DNA of 64,000 bases from Unio delphinus (GCA_029339505.1 JAQISU010000166.1:3651001-3715000), one strand, 5' to 3'. Numbered from the stretch's first letter, positions 22,556 through 38,746 are shown. Notes: generated by a model not told the origin, from the letters alone. Numbers and translations: made by a program.

Positions 22556-25042
22556 TTGAGTGATTTTCTCTAGATGACCTAGAAATAAATTTGTATTGAC
22601 TGACAGTAGGTTTGGGTAATTATGTTTACAACTAACCAAGATAAGAACCAAAACAAGGCCACTATTTATAATTATGCGATAAAAGTTCAGTTTTCCTTGC
22701 TTTCAAAACTAAGTCTTTGATACGTAGACCATAAATTTTCATATCAAGATAAATTACAGTCTGGATGAGAAATAACATTAACTGTGTAGAGATTAAACTA
22801 CGAACAATTCACAGCAAAATCTTTTGGACAATTAGGAGTAAACGTTTTGAATCACGCTTCAATACCGACACGAATACCGAATGATATTCGGATTAGAGAA
22901 ATTATATGTTGGCAAACACCAAATGTTGTTTGATATAAACTCTCTATTGTCTAGCTAAGCATTGAGTTAGAAAACAAATAGTAATTTAGGACCTTGGTCT
23001 GCCTAACTGGTATTATCGGTGTGTGAAATCCTACCGTGTTTTGTCTGTAACAAGGGAACCTTAGGACCGAATACAGGCTCCAGCATACCCTGATCTTTGA
23101 TCTGAATATTGATCGACTTACTGCTGCACGGACTCTATAATTACGCGTTTGTTCTCGCCTGAACGCTAATTTAATCATGAAATAAAACATTAAATCACTT
23201 CCTTCTGATAAACAGACAATGAGTTTGATTAGGGCGATGAGTTGTGCCGATGTGAGCAGAAAAGAAGTTTTACCATCGAAAACGATTCCATAAAATATCC
23301 ACTCTGATCAGGACGATGGCGGTAACTTCCTAATGTCTTAACAAGTTTGCCCTTGGCAGAGATTTTAAAAGGAAACCTGTCAAATTAGCAACATTACTTT
23401 CATCCTGTAAAGGTGCGCTGCAAGGTGATTGGTACGACATGTGTGCTATAAAAATATTATTACTGAGCAAACCAATAACATCAAAATTAATGTCGCATTG
23501 AGCTCAGAATAGTTGCCCTTCGATCGATTGAACAAAAAGAGACTTTTTTCCTGAATACATCCACGTGTTCTATAGCGGCACTTCAGAGGTGGATAATATA
23601 GTTATCATATCTTTGTATCTCTTTGCTGAGACATTGGCGCCAGTTTCTTGCACCAAATTGGTATATATATATATAAACACAGATTGAGCTCTTCACAACT
23701 ATGTCCTATTTAGGTTTTCATACATCTTCACTAACCAAAGTTCCGATACGTTCACCCCATCTACACCTTGGCGGATCTATTTTACTTCATGTGTTACTTC
23801 CCTTAGCATGCAATGCCACTAACCATTAGACTTTACATGAGCCGAAAATGTTGGAAACAATCGACTTCAAACGGATAATTGGTACGTTTGATATCAAAGG
23901 TATAACTAAGTACCTGAGATAAGCCATTACAGATCTTTTTGAAGGAAGGGATTATTTTGTACATACGGATAGACAGTGTAAAATTGTTTATTTATGAGTC
24001 CGTTCCAGTTATGTGCTCCCCGTGTCTCTATCTTGTATGAACAGTTTTCACATTTGAACAACTTGAGTTTTATTGGATGCGTCGGCTTCCCACCACATCC
24101 AATAACATTCAGAGATCCGAAGCTCAGAAATATCTTATAGATCCGCCATGGTATAGCTAGGATTAACATATCGAAACCTTTGTTAGAGAAGCTGGTAAAG
24201 AAGATGCCAAAGTAAATTTGAAAAAGATGCACTCTCAGCTCATGCTGTTGCCATGACATATTGCTCGTACAATCTTTTTCTTACTCATGTCACAATGATT
24301 CTGAAAAGATCTTAAGCTTTCAGATCTTCGATCAGCGGGAAGTTCCTTTTTTGAATCTAAAAATTCATAGTTTCATGTAATATTGAACAAAATATAATAA
24401 CCCTACTGAATGACCAATACAGGTTGTACAGCGCGTGCATTTTGATATAAGGTTTTAATTAACTGAACAGAGCTCAGGAGCCTTGCATTTTTAAAATACA
24501 TGTAAATGCGAAATCCGCGCATGTGCACGAAATCTCTGTTCCTCATACCCGAAACGTCATATTAAAGTCCTGTTTCTTTAGATTCGTATTATATTTGTGA
24601 GTAAGATTCTTAATTTTGCAAATAAGCAAGAGCAGGACTTATGAAAAACAAATGGTTTCTGAACGTTCCGTACAGCCATATGATATTGATAATGTACCGA
24701 AAGGCGTGCAAACGGTTAGGATTGCCCATATTTTTCGAGTAACTAGTCAAGACCAACCAAGCAAAAGCTAATGTGCGATTTGCCCATTGTTTCTTAAATA
24801 CCATAACTCTTCGGACGTCGATCTGTTTGAAGCTTTGTGTCAATGATAGTCGAAATTTAAAGTTACCAAAGACATTCAAGGGTGAAAATCATTAAAAAAT
24901 GCTACTTAGCAGTTTTTCTCGAAGATATAGCAGACATGATTTGCATTTTAGTTTTAGTTGGGTATATTACAGTACTATATATGACAATTATGTATAGCCG
25001 AGACAATCAAAACAACATACATAGGCAGAGTGGCCGACTTTG
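22556..25042. other. Long unassigned, mostly non-repetitive stretch
   Basis: About 2.5 kb without tandem arrays except a short (TA)n near 23660. Two minus-strand frames, 24610-24879 (89 codons) and 23927-24259 (110 codons, including KLFKCENCSYKIETRGAHNW), follow one another on the same strand and have protein-like composition. I recognise neither. They may be exons, pseudogenes or chance. Confidence 0.4.
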
Positions 25043-25116
25043 ATCAAAAGGTAGGATTTGAACCCGCACCATTTCGGTCGCCAGTCAAGTACGCTAATCA
25101 CTGAACCACAACAGCT
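25043..25116 (-). other. tRNA-like sequence (tRNA pseudogene or SINE head)
   Basis: The reverse complement has an A-box-like TGGTTCAGTGATTAGC and a B-box GGTTCAAATCC about 35 bp apart, with an acceptor-like GCTGTTG start. The stems do not close convincingly, so it is unlikely to be a working tRNA. It differs from SINE families 1 and 2 and might be the head of a third SINE, with any body lying towards 24,900. Confidence 0.45.
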
Positions 25117-25562
25117 TGTCTTACTTTTTAAAAATATGCGTTAATCTTTTTTCATCCAAACATTATCTGATTGTGTATGCTTTTCTTTTATTCTTTGCTG
25201 GCCCCAGATGCATATCTCACCATTAATATTCCGATCTGAACACGTGGTGCATACATTGGCAAACTGAGATTAAAGCTTTCCGAATATAGCCGAATAAGAC
25301 CGAGTGAGTGCAATCTCGAGATGTAGAAACGGAAGTGATGGAAAAAGGAATATACATAGATAACTGAAATGCAGTATAATAAAACGCTGACGTCGCCCTT
25401 TGCTCGGATAACAGAACAAAACAAACATTTACTGGATAAAATATCATACTCGGTCTATATATACATTACACATGAGTCAAGTACAATAAAAAGTCAAAAA
25501 GGTCAATGACACAACAAACCATTATATTGGAATCTTAATAAAAAAAAACGGTAAGATGCATA

Positions 25563-25624
<62 letters not shown>

Positions 25625-26164
25625 ATGACTGATAAAAAAGTCATAAATCCAGAAAATATATAAATATAAGTTACCTGTTAATGATTTAAATGAAAACGCT
25701 TTGATATAATGTTACAGTTAATATATGGTCGCAAAAAGGTTTCAATGTAAAATCATCGTATCTAGCATCCAGACCTCTATTCAGTTTCTAATTCGTACAC
25801 TATTATTTTTTGATATTTATTTATCTTTTGCTAAGTATATTTATGGTATGCATGTTAACTGGTATGACTATAGATGGTAAGGATAATTGTAGACACATTA
25901 TTTAGTTTTACTATCGTGAGTTGTACTTTTAATTAGAAGAAACGTGTTGATGTGACAGTTTGACATTGAAAGGTGTAGAAGAAATCTTTTTAACGAATGT
26001 GATAGCAAATGAGTCAGGTCATGTTTTTCTCCCTAGGAAAACCAGGTGACCAACTTTCTGTTTGGCTAGCTGCTTAAGTACCTTACCTTCCTGACAATGT
26101 TAGAATGACCCGGGCATTAAATGTTCGACCCTTATTCTGGTTCTTAAGATGCGTCTTATTTTGA
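25117..26164. other. Unassigned DNA with (GA)n
   Basis: It contains a (GA)n run at about 25567-25622. Nothing else can be supported. Confidence 0.5.
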
Positions 26165-26488
26165 CCGATAAGGCGGCCTAAGTGTCTGCCTCAGATGCGG
26201 AATGTCGCCGGTTAGAATCCCAGCCGAGTCAGACCAAATAAATAAACATGGTACTTGCAACAGCATTGCAGATAGGAACTTAGCATTCAGAGGTTAGTGT
26301 TAGGACTGGTCGGCCTGCTGTTATGATGATGTGACTGGGTAAAACATGATGTAGGGATAACGTGACTTGGTGGGACATCATGATACTGCGGCATGATGTC
26401 CCAGTGCTAGACATCATTATAAATGGCCACACTGCTGAAATCGTAGCGACATAACTAAACAATTTTAAACTACGTTAAAAATCTAGAT
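26165..26488 (+). mobile_element. tRNA-derived SINE, family 1, copy 4 (nearly full length)
   Basis: The head AAGGCGGCCTAAGTGTCTGC has lost the middle of the A-box region but keeps a B-box-like GGTTAGAATCCC. The body shows GAGTCAGACCAA, GAGGTTAGTGTTAGGACTGG, GTGGGACATCATG, CGGCATGATGTCCCAGTGC, TCGTAGCGACATAACTAA and ACTACGTTAAAAATC. One segment (GATGATGTGACTGGG / GATAACGTGACTTGG) is duplicated inside the body. The tail is (CA)n. Confidence 0.9.
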
Positions 26489-26491
26489 CAC

Positions 26492-26553
<62 letters not shown>

Positions 26554-26566
26554 ACACACAAACACA
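26489..26566. repeat. (CA)n microsatellite, SINE tail
   Basis: A 78-bp CA-rich run with a few interruptions, attached to SINE copy 4. Confidence 0.95.
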
Positions 26567-27389
26567 TCCAGGCGTCATAATTTATTTTATAAGGGATGTT
26601 TATTGAGAATTATTTATTCCTTTCTTAAACATCAATCTTAGTGGTTACATTTAGTTATGTATCCAACAAATGGGATATAATTTATTTATTTCAATTATTC
26701 ATTGGAATTACAAAGTGTTCAGCAGACTTTATTACCAATTACTTGTTTTGATTTGACTGTTAAATAATTTTAAGACATAGTGGATATGTAATTGTTATAC
26801 AACAAGGCTGCTAGCACTTCAATCTATGCCAGATAATTGGCACATAAGCACAATATATTGGATTTCATTCGGAACACCACTGAAACTTATATGGAATATT
26901 AGATCCTTTTGTACTTGTAAAAGAACTTTATGGACTTTTTATGATTTTATTCAACATACTGTAAGTTATTTTCAATCATTCAACCTGCATTACAGAGGAA
27001 AGTATTATAGATTGAACTTTATAAATTTTGTTGTTTTCACTCATGTATGTGACTTAGTATAAGAACATTTAGTCGTGACATATTAACTATTGGTAATGTA
27101 AATTATTCAGACGTAAATACTAATATTTCTCACTCAGATTGGGTCTATCCTCGTTAAAGAATTCACACTCAAAGAGGTAATGCAATTTGGACATTCACGA
27201 CCAAAGCCTTCACCATTATGTTTACCATTTGCAAGGAATGGTTGTCCTAACTATTGAGGGATCTTAGATGAGTGTTCATTTCCAACAAGATTGACGAAAT
27301 TATTCAACTAATTTCAGAATATTCAATTTACAAAGCCATTGTAAGATTGTCCTTTTATGATGCCGTAATATAGTGCAGTGAAATGACTT
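26567..27389. other. Unassigned AT-rich DNA
   Basis: A 78-codon plus frame at 26826-27062 is not recognisable. No repeat or RNA gene seen. Confidence 0.45.
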
Positions 27390-27700
27390 TAAAATACACT
27401 CAGATGCCGTGGTCTTTAGACTCTAATACAGTAGTCATTACACTCAGATACCGTTGTCATGAGACTCAATTACTGTGGTCATAACACTCAAATTCTGTGT
27501 TCATTACACTCAAATATCGTGGTCATTAGACTAACATTCTGTGGTCATTACACTCGAATACGGTGTCGGTTACACTCAAATACGGTTATGGTTACACTCA
27601 AATACACTCTCAAACACTTAACTACCGTGGTGGTTACATTCAAATACATCCGTCTTCAGTCACAAATAATGTGGTCATTACACTCAAATACCGTGGCCAT
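27390..27700. repeat. ~22-bp minisatellite
   Basis: About 13 copies of GGTCATTACACTCAAATACC + GT with substitutions. Confidence 0.85.
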
Positions 27701-28939
27701 AGACTCTTTCTCGTTCTTGCAACGGGACGACTGGGTTTGTTATGTGGTACAAACTAGGATTAAATGCAATTCGTTCCCATGTTTTTCAACACCGATTACT
27801 GCTAATTAGCTACATATGATTGGACTAATTAAATATTTTCTGACCTCTATACCTAAAGGCTAAAACTAGTACCTGCAAAACTGAAGATTTTTGACAACAT
27901 ACGTGTTTTAATTAGACTGGGCACATTTACGTGTAGCAAACACAATTGGACGCGCTTTTACAAACAAGTTTACTTGTTCAAATTGCAATGATTTTAGCTA
28001 GTATCGCAACAAATTACATAATGGGGCTAATGGTTTAAAACCATTTCGTTAGAATCTTAACATACATATATATGACCAAGTTTGTGGGAATAAAATCCAA
28101 AATTGGATTGCCTGATAGCAGAGGTGCGTACTTACCGGCGATAGTGTGGAGTGAGACTATGGCATTCTGCCGTTAGCTTAGATGAGGCCTTGACTTGCTG
28201 AAATAACTCATTCAATATATTAAATCTAAAGAATAACCAAAATGTCCAGATTCCATCTCTTTATTTCAAATATAAAAATACCTTCGATGTTACATGTGAG
28301 ACTTTCATATTTATGATATTAGATATTGTTTCAGGCTGTGTCTCTTAATTTACGGTACAAAAGCCATTTATATGGCTTTTGTTGTAACTTAAAATCTCGT
28401 TGTCTTCAGCTTAAATGTTTTAATGAAAACGCAATTCACACAATTCCTCTGGTTCTTGTCAATGCTACGTGGTTAGAAGACCACAAATTGCGTGAAGACC
28501 AGTTCCACATTATTTATTTAGAAATAAAGTCTGCTTTATTCGTGGCTTTTCCTACAGAGAATATTGTTTGCGGTGACCACCAAATTAGCATATATGTCAT
28601 TTGCAATGGATAGCTAGTCAGCAGCTTTTCAATTATTCGCGAAGACGCAATGTAACGTCAGTATGTGACAAGCAGTGAGACAGACTTTGATCTTCATCTA
28701 CAGCCGTGACCCTTCGTCACTAACAGGTAGTCATTAACACTCTTGGTTTAATTCATTGTATTTAAAACTGTAATGCACACGTTTTATTCTTGTTTATTGT
28801 TTTATTTTAAACATTAAATTATGATATGGTGTCAAATTGTGACTCATGAAATTCTGAAATATCTCATTGTCAGAGCAGATAGGCGAGCCCCCCCCCCCTC
28901 TCTCTCTCTCATCATATCTATCCATATTTGCATTTATTT

Positions 28940-28941
<2 letters not shown>
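27701..28941. other. Unassigned DNA
   Basis: A 95-codon plus frame at 28326-28613 begins at a TTG and matches nothing I know. A short resemblance to a U1 snRNA 5' end near 28130 was examined and rejected. Confidence 0.4.
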
Positions 28942-28984
<43 letters not shown>

Positions 28985-29061
28985 TACATACATACATACA
29001 TACATACATACATACATACATACATACATACATACATACATACATACATACATACATACAT
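28942..29061. repeat. Compound (CA)n(CATA)n microsatellite
   Basis: A CA run of about 40 bp passes directly into about 20 CATA units. Frames through it encode Thr-His and Tyr-Ile-His repeats and are not genes. Confidence 0.97.
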
Positions 29062-32049
<2,988 letters not shown>

Positions 32050-34160
32050 CAAGCTATTATTTTTTTTTAATGGGAGGGGGACTCTTTAAGACCGTGCTAT
32101 TTGATTTTATTTGAATTAAATTTACTGATTCATAATAATTTATTATATCTACATAAAAGTGCCATGTATTATTTTTGAAAATAAAAATGTATGGAAAATA
32201 GCTCTCTTAATGTAATGAAAGAAACAAACAGATGTCTTTCTTCCCTTCAATTATAGACACATTTACAGAAGAAGAAGAAACATTAAAATGCCATTTCATC
32301 ACAAGACTGCATAGCAACAAAACAGCAAGTGTGGGTAGCTTGCGATACATGTATGGTAGCCACTCCCCCCCTTTTTTTATCCAGTCTAGACTTGAATGGT
32401 TTTCATACTCTTTATCCTTTATTATATTTGAAATTTATAAGACTAAACGTAGTGCTGTAGTCCAATGGAGTTTGAAATTTATAAGACTAAAGTGGTATTT
32501 TAGTCCAATGGAATTTGATTTTTCCCAATAAATAAAGCAGTAGTCTTATTGCATGTGCTTTAAATAGGCACCTCTCTGGTATTGTTTGAAGGATAAGTTG
32601 TGCTGCTTCCTCTACTCACAGTGGAAATTTGATCTGATGTTGAAATTAGAAAAGATGTCCACCAACTTGATTAGTACTGAGTCTGTTTTGTGTGCTACAA
32701 CAAGGCAACATACTTGCATATTTACTAACTTATACATTGCTATGTTCTTTCTAAACGATAATGTGTCAAAATATTAAGAAATGTCAACAACAATTACTAA
32801 GCTTTAATAAATGTACGCAATTTAGTCAGATATACTTGGCGTCGCTGTATTGTTTAAGCGGCAACACACCGCCTGTGAATGAAGTTATTTTCCGTATCTC
32901 TTAATCGTTCACAATTAGAAATTCTATAGGTTACTACCAAGTTAAATCGCTTTACAGCATTCAAATTGTAACAATAATGTATCAAAACACGATAAGGTGG
33001 TTAATCACCGCAAATAGCAAAGGGTCTCCCAATCCAAATACGGATGGGAAGAGACGCATCGGGAGAAAAGAAATCTTTGATCTGGAGACGTAATGACCAT
33101 ATACTAACATTTTTTCCGGATCGGAATGCTGCGGTTTAGGGTTTAGTCCGTGCCAATGACATCGAAGAAAATTGCTTCATTGTACCTTTTGTATTGCTAT
33201 TTGAGAAGATTTAAACGGCAACTTTAAAATTAAATTTATAACACAAAAGAAACTAAACATGATGTAGATGTGATTCGATATGCTTTATGCTGAGAATGGA
33301 TAAATGATCAGAAACCTCAAGAACTTTACTTTGCAAACAAACATTTGAAAATAGAAAATAACCGAATCATCGTTTTGAGAAAGATCAAAATATCTGTGGG
33401 GTGGAATTCCCTAGTCAACATAATATCTTGAACTTCAAAGAAAAACGCAATAAAGTTGATGAAGTTTTATATAATATTTTTAAAATTAAATTATAGTCTT
33501 TGAAACTGTTTAAATGAAAATAAAATATGATCGAATACCCTTTAAAGGAGCAACAACAAACCTGAAGCTGCTTTTTCACGATGATACACAAATATTTGTC
33601 ATTAATTATGTTCTAAGCATAGGCCATACACTTGTGTACAAGAACATTGTATATTGCAAAGTTTTTAATGTTATATATTACCATGAAGTCTACAGAAAGA
33701 ACGTGAGATAGATTTGTTTTATCAAAATAAGTTGTTCAGATTAAATCTGAAAAAAAAGCAAAAGCTGTCGATTTTCAGGACAAAATCAAATGAAGTGACA
33801 ATTAACGCAACTTTTAAGCATCGGAGACTTATTTTACTTCTATGTGGCTATGAAAAAGCGCCAGGGACTTATTTCACTTCTATGTGGCTATGCGTCAGGG
33901 ACTTATTTCACCTTTCACTGGGCAAGACAAAGATAAAGAGTAGCCATTCTGGCATACGTTTACGTTGACCAGTGCCAAACTACTCGACAGCATAACAGAA
34001 CAGAACTTTATTGGCAACTTTGGACTAACATTAGACATACTATGTACCTTAACAACTTATGAAAACGTGGTCAAGTACTTTACCACAGTTACTTTGCATT
34101 GTCGTACTTTGTAAACATTGCGATCTGTCGTGCTTTGTAAACTTTTACAAGACACTGGCT
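32050..34160. other. Unassigned AT-rich DNA with a short 3-copy repeat
   Basis: At 33820-33915 a block with GACTTATTTCACTTCTATGT and GGCTATG is repeated about 2.5 times (45-bp period). At 32430-32510 GAAATTTATAAGACTAAA and GTCCAATGGA recur. Otherwise nothing is seen. Confidence 0.5.
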
Positions 34161-34164
34161 ACTA

Positions 34165-34330
34165 AATATGTTTCAGTGAAATTATTAATCGTCTCGACTG
34201 TCACCCAAAACTAGGTTTCAGTTGAAGTATTCCCACCTCGACTGTCTCCCAAACGATATTTTAGTTGAAGTATTCACCACATCGAATACCACCCAAAAGA
34301 TGTTTCGTCAATTACATAATTATCGAATAT
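34165..34330. repeat. ~57-bp tandem repeat, about 3 copies
   Basis: Copies share GTTTCAGTTGAAGTATT or the like, then CTCGACTGTCACCCAAAA. Confidence 0.75.
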
Positions 34331-34334
34331 AGTA

Positions 34335-35525
34335 TTATCGATGTACGAAAAGAGGAATGTTAGTCAAATACTTTTTTTTATCGATGTACAAAAAAGAGGG
34401 TGGTCATCAAGTACATTATTATCTATGTACGAAAAGGAGGGTTGTTATTAAGTACATTGTTATCGATGAACGAAAATGATGGTCGTCGAATACATTATTA
34501 TCGATGTACGATATCATGGTGGTCGTCAAGTACATTATTATCGATGTACAACAGAATGGTGGTCGTCAAGTACATTATTATCGATATAGGAAAAGGAGGG
34601 TAGTCGTCAAGCACATTATTATCGATGTATGAAAATAAGGGTGATCGTAAGATACATTATTATCGATGTACGAAAAAATGGTGGTCGTCACGTAGATTAA
34701 TATCGATGTACGAAAAGGAGGGTAGTTGTCAAGCAAGTACATTGTTAATGAAGAACGAAAAGGAGGTTGTTTTGTCAAGTACATTGTTATTGATGTACGA
34801 AAATGGGAGTGGTAGTCGAATACAATATTATCAATGTAAAATAGAATGGTGGTCGTCAAGTACATAATTATCGATGAACAAAAAAGGGTGGTCGTCAAAT
34901 ACGTTATTATCGATGTACGAAAGAATAGTGGCATTAAGTAGTAGATTAATATCGATGTACGAAAAGGAGGGTAGTCGTCGAATACATTTTTAGTGATGTA
35001 CGAAAAGGAGGGTAGTCGTCAAATACATTTTTAGTGATGTACGAAAAGGAGGATAGTGGTCAAATACATTTTTAGTGATGTACGAAAAGGAGGGAAATCG
35101 TCGAATACATTTCAAGTGATGCACAAAAAGGAGGGTAGTCGTCAAATACATTTTAGTGATGTACGAAAAGGAGGATAGTCGTCAAATACATTTTAGTGAT
35201 GTACGAAAAGGAGGGTAGTCGTCGAATACATTTTTAGTGATGTACGAAAAGGAGGGTAGTCGTCAAATACATTTTTAGTGATGTACGAAAAGGAGGGTAG
35301 TCGTCGAATACATTTTTAGTGATGTACGAAAAGGAGGGTAGTCGTCAAATACATTTTAAGTGATGCACAAAAAGGAGGGTAGTCGTCAAATACATTTTTA
35401 TTGATGTCCGAAAAGGAGGGTAGTCGTCAAATACATTTTTAGTGATGTACGAAAAGGCGGGTAGTCGTCAAATACATTTTTAGTGATGTACGAAAAGGAG
35501 GATGGTCGTCAATTACTTTATTAAA
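34335..35525. repeat. 41-bp minisatellite with two subfamilies
   Basis: About 29 units sharing GATGTACGAAAAGGAGGGT and GTCGTCAA. Left half (34335-34935) units carry TACATTATTATC; right half (34935-35515) units carry TACATTTTTAGT and are more homogeneous. Confidence 0.95.
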
Positions 35526-36495
35526 AATTCAAAAGACTAGCTACACAATTTTGACTTGGAAGACTACAAGATCAAAAAGATTTGGAAGACTAGAAAATAA
35601 ATTAGACCTGCACAACTACAAGATTACACGAATGCCCATATTTGGGTTGCTATTTTATTTCTGCATTTCTTGTCCGTGTGTATGCATGTATGCATACATG
35701 TTTGTAATCTTGTTTAAATGTCTTGTCTAATATAATTTCCCTTTTCTTTAAGGGTTAATATTTACTACAGCAACGTAGCTGCCAACGTATGTACATACGT
35801 ATGTACATAAAAAAAAAATTTCCACAAATTAAATAATAGGTAATATTAGTCCAAAAATCACGTTGGCGTCTGGATTCTCTCACTGACGAGTTTGCTGAAA
35901 CCACCTTTCAGTATATAAGTGAAGTTTTTTTGGTGTTGTAGACGTTAATTATTCGCTTTATTTATCTGCTGTTTCAATTTTGATTCTCCGCCTTCCCAAC
36001 CCAGAACAGCTTAGTGTGTCTATGCAGTCTAATGTCTGACGCATAACATAAATGAAATAATTCAACACTTAACCTGCAATGCATCCAAAGCACTCCACAT
36101 TGGCCAGGTGGAGGAGAGACAATTGGCCAGCAGTGCAGATAGCGCCTCGCCAGGTTCATAAGCACGTCAGTACCCCATAACATTACGTCATACACTTCCT
36201 TGCCAATTGCTGTATGTTTTGATTCTAAGGCCGAAAACGTGCCCTATTTCCACCTACTTTCTAGAAAAAAATGTAAATAAATTGAAATATGTAGGACAGA
36301 CAATTTAGGGAGTACGTCATATTTTCAGTCTCGTTCACTGTATACTTCGTCATTCTGGAATATTATTTTTATTACGCCCTGTCGCTGCCAACAACAACGA
36401 CGTATTCTTAATTATTTAGTATTGTTCCTACAACTGGCGGATTCTTTGATAATCCACAAATCACACCTAAGGCCTGTTCATTAGTTTCGTTATGA
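35526..36495. other. Unassigned DNA with a 16-bp palindrome
   Basis: A diverged repetition of TTGGAAGACTA lies at 35540-35640. At 35785-35800 ACGTATGTACATACGT is a perfect palindrome. A 73-codon minus frame (35974-36195) is not recognised. Confidence 0.45.
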
Positions 36496-36718
36496 TGTGA
36501 TTTTTAACATAGTTTTAACAATTTTTCAGTCATATCGCAACGATGTCTGTAGAGTGACAGCTTATAGTGATGTCCATCACTGTGGCATCATGCCGCAGGT
36601 ATGTAGCATGTTGTCCCACCCAGTCACATTATCCTGACACCAGTCTTAACACAAACCTCTTAATGCTGAACGTCAAGTGAGGCAGCTGTTAGTACCAGTT
36701 TTATAAGTCTCCATTACC
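36496..36718 (-). mobile_element. tRNA-derived SINE, family 1, copy 5
   Basis: In plus-strand reading it shows GTGATTTTTAACATAG, TCAGTCATATCGCAACGATG, GGCATCATGCCGCAGG, CCCACCCAGTCACATTATCC, CCTCTTAATGCTGA and GAGGCAGCTGTTAGTACC. The tRNA head is missing; the 5' side abuts a (TCTA)n tract. This copy has no long microsatellite at its own 3' end. Confidence 0.87.
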
Positions 36719-36827
<109 letters not shown>

Positions 36828-37235
36828 CATAGCACACTCATTCATACATATTTAACATGAATGACTATGTGTGACACTACTGGGAAACATACAAATATCA
36901 ACAATACTCAAACACAGGTACATGCATTTCAGCATAAGTTGTACTTATTATATATATGATCCTGATATAACATTTGTGTATATGATGGTAAAGTTTTATA
37001 TTAAGAGGTTTTGGCACATCATTCCAGCTTTTCAAAACAGAATTTCTTTATTGATATTTTAAAAGAAGCAAGGGAAGCTGAATTTCGTATCCTCAGTTCC
37101 ATACAATATACAGTAGCTATTGACACAGTAAATTAGCTTTTGTAATGATTGGTTTTCGATCGAGGAATCTGGAAATCGTTGTTAGTCGTCAATTGAAGAT
37201 TACACTCAGTATTCGATGATCTTATTTCAGTTAGG
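36828..37235. other. Unassigned spacer
   Basis: A 63-codon frame at 36871-37062 is not recognisable. No other feature. Confidence 0.45.

Positions 37236-37316
<81 letters not shown>
37236..37316. repeat. (TA)n microsatellite at the 3' side of a LINE
   Basis: An 81-bp TA run directly adjoining the coding end of the minus-strand LINE fragment. It may mark where the element was truncated or may be derived from its tail. Confidence 0.97.
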
Positions 37317-37318
<2 letters not shown>

Positions 37319-38345
37319 CTGGAGAAAGATCGTTTAAAGATTCCTTTAAAATAATGATTAAGTTTTGGCATAGGTAGCCATTGCAGACGTGAAAACAAAA
37401 CATTCGAGGGAGTCATAACAGGAAGTCTCAGTATTATTCTGGCTGCCCTTTCTGGAGTTTATCAGTTCTGGAGAGATTATAATGTGCTGTGTTTCCACAT
37501 ATGGTACAGCCGTAATCTATCTGTTGTAGTATATAACCTGGAGGGAGAAATTTTGAACGTAATTCTAATAGTTATTATATTGACTATCTTTGCACATTGG
37601 TGAACGATATGTGTGTTGCAGATGAGGTGTTGATCAATGTAGATATCAAGAAGTTTATGATTTTTGACAATAAATACGTCTAAGGCATTTTGAGTTAGAA
37701 GTAAATCCATGTTTATAGATAGACGCTGCCTTTTTCCAATTGTCATAGATTTAATTTTAGAGATGTTAATATGCATTTTGTTTTGATGACACTAAACTGA
37801 TATATTGTTGAGGTCGATTTTAAGTTAATTTTTAATGGAGTATAGAGATTTACCAGATAAATGCAATTTAAAATCGTCAGCAAAATGATATGCGTTAGAG
37901 TGCGCCGAATACAAGGCCATGTCATTGATAAATAGAAAAAGAAGAGACCCTAAGAGATCAAAACAACCTGCTGTCTGTTAGTGAGATACGACGTGAACGA
38001 GGCAACTGTGGAGAAATCTGGTAGGCTGAAAGTATTTTTTTTTAAGAGTACTGAATGGTCAACGAAATCAAATGCCTTTTTGAAATCAATGAAAATTGTG
38101 TCAATAAGTTCGCATGATTCTACTGGTAGTAGCCATCGGTCTGTAAGTTTTGTCAATGCAGTTTGACATGAGCGATTCTTTCGAAAACCTGTTTCTGATC
38201 TATCGAGGAGTTTGTACTTGTCAAAATATCTGAAAATATGCATGCTGAAATATTTTTCAATAATTTTTGACAGTACGGATAGAGCAGATATGGGTCGATA
38301 GTTGGATGGGACATTATTTTCATTTCCCTTATAAATTGCGAATGT
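37317..38345 (-). pseudogene. CR1/Jockey-like LINE reverse transcriptase fragment
   Basis: Reading down the minus strand from 38345, one meets an RT fingers region (NVPSNYRPIS, then SKIIEKYF), TGFRKNRSCQTAL, and palm motif A FIDFKKAFDFVDHSVLL, ending in an open frame at 37950. After a break, another frame gives a LLFLFINDM segment and FADD in place of the usual YADD motif C (about 37850-37910). A third frame (37776-37477) carries KTK-like and IYIDQHL-type segments, and 37416-37320 carries TPSNVLFSRLQWLP, typical of the C-terminal LINE domain. There are at least two frameshifts, and sequence between motif A and motif C is missing, so it is inactive. The order of motifs places it in the CR1/Jockey group; the endonuclease is absent. 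Confidence 0.87.
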
Positions 38346-38746
38346 TTGCTAACTTCAGTGACTCGATTTATAAAACCGACATTTTCAGAGTTGTGTGTGT
38401 GTGTGTATGTGTGTGTGTGTGTGTGTGTGTTGAATTCTATTTACACCAGCTGATTTGTTCGTGTTAAGTTTATTGAAAATATCAGAAGTGTCATTTATTG
38501 CTATTAAAATTATAAACTTCATATAAATTAACCCTTCTGCTTCTTAAAACCAAAACATATTTTTGGAAGATAATACGTCAGAGAAAAACCTGTCATGCGG
38601 TTAAAATTTAAATATAGGAGGGACTCCGTATCACGTCACAGTCAACCATGCACGTATGTGTGGCCATCAATCGAAAGGCCTAAACTATGTAATTCCAGGA
38701 CAAGTAACCATCTTAGTGCCTGGGTTATGTTAGACAGTATTTCATG

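Noticed and set aside
24610..24879. Possible membrane receptor fragment on the minus strand
   Set aside because: There is one hydrophobic stretch (TLAFAWLVLTS) only, and no motif I could tie to a receptor family. Left as unassigned.
28126..28190. GTACTTACCGGCG resembling the 5' end of U1 snRNA
   Set aside because: The resemblance ends after about 12 bases; the expected stem-loops and Sm site do not follow.
38393..38430. (GT)n considered as the tail of another inverted SINE
   Set aside because: The sequence after it does not match the SINE end (no GTAGC or ATATCGC motifs).
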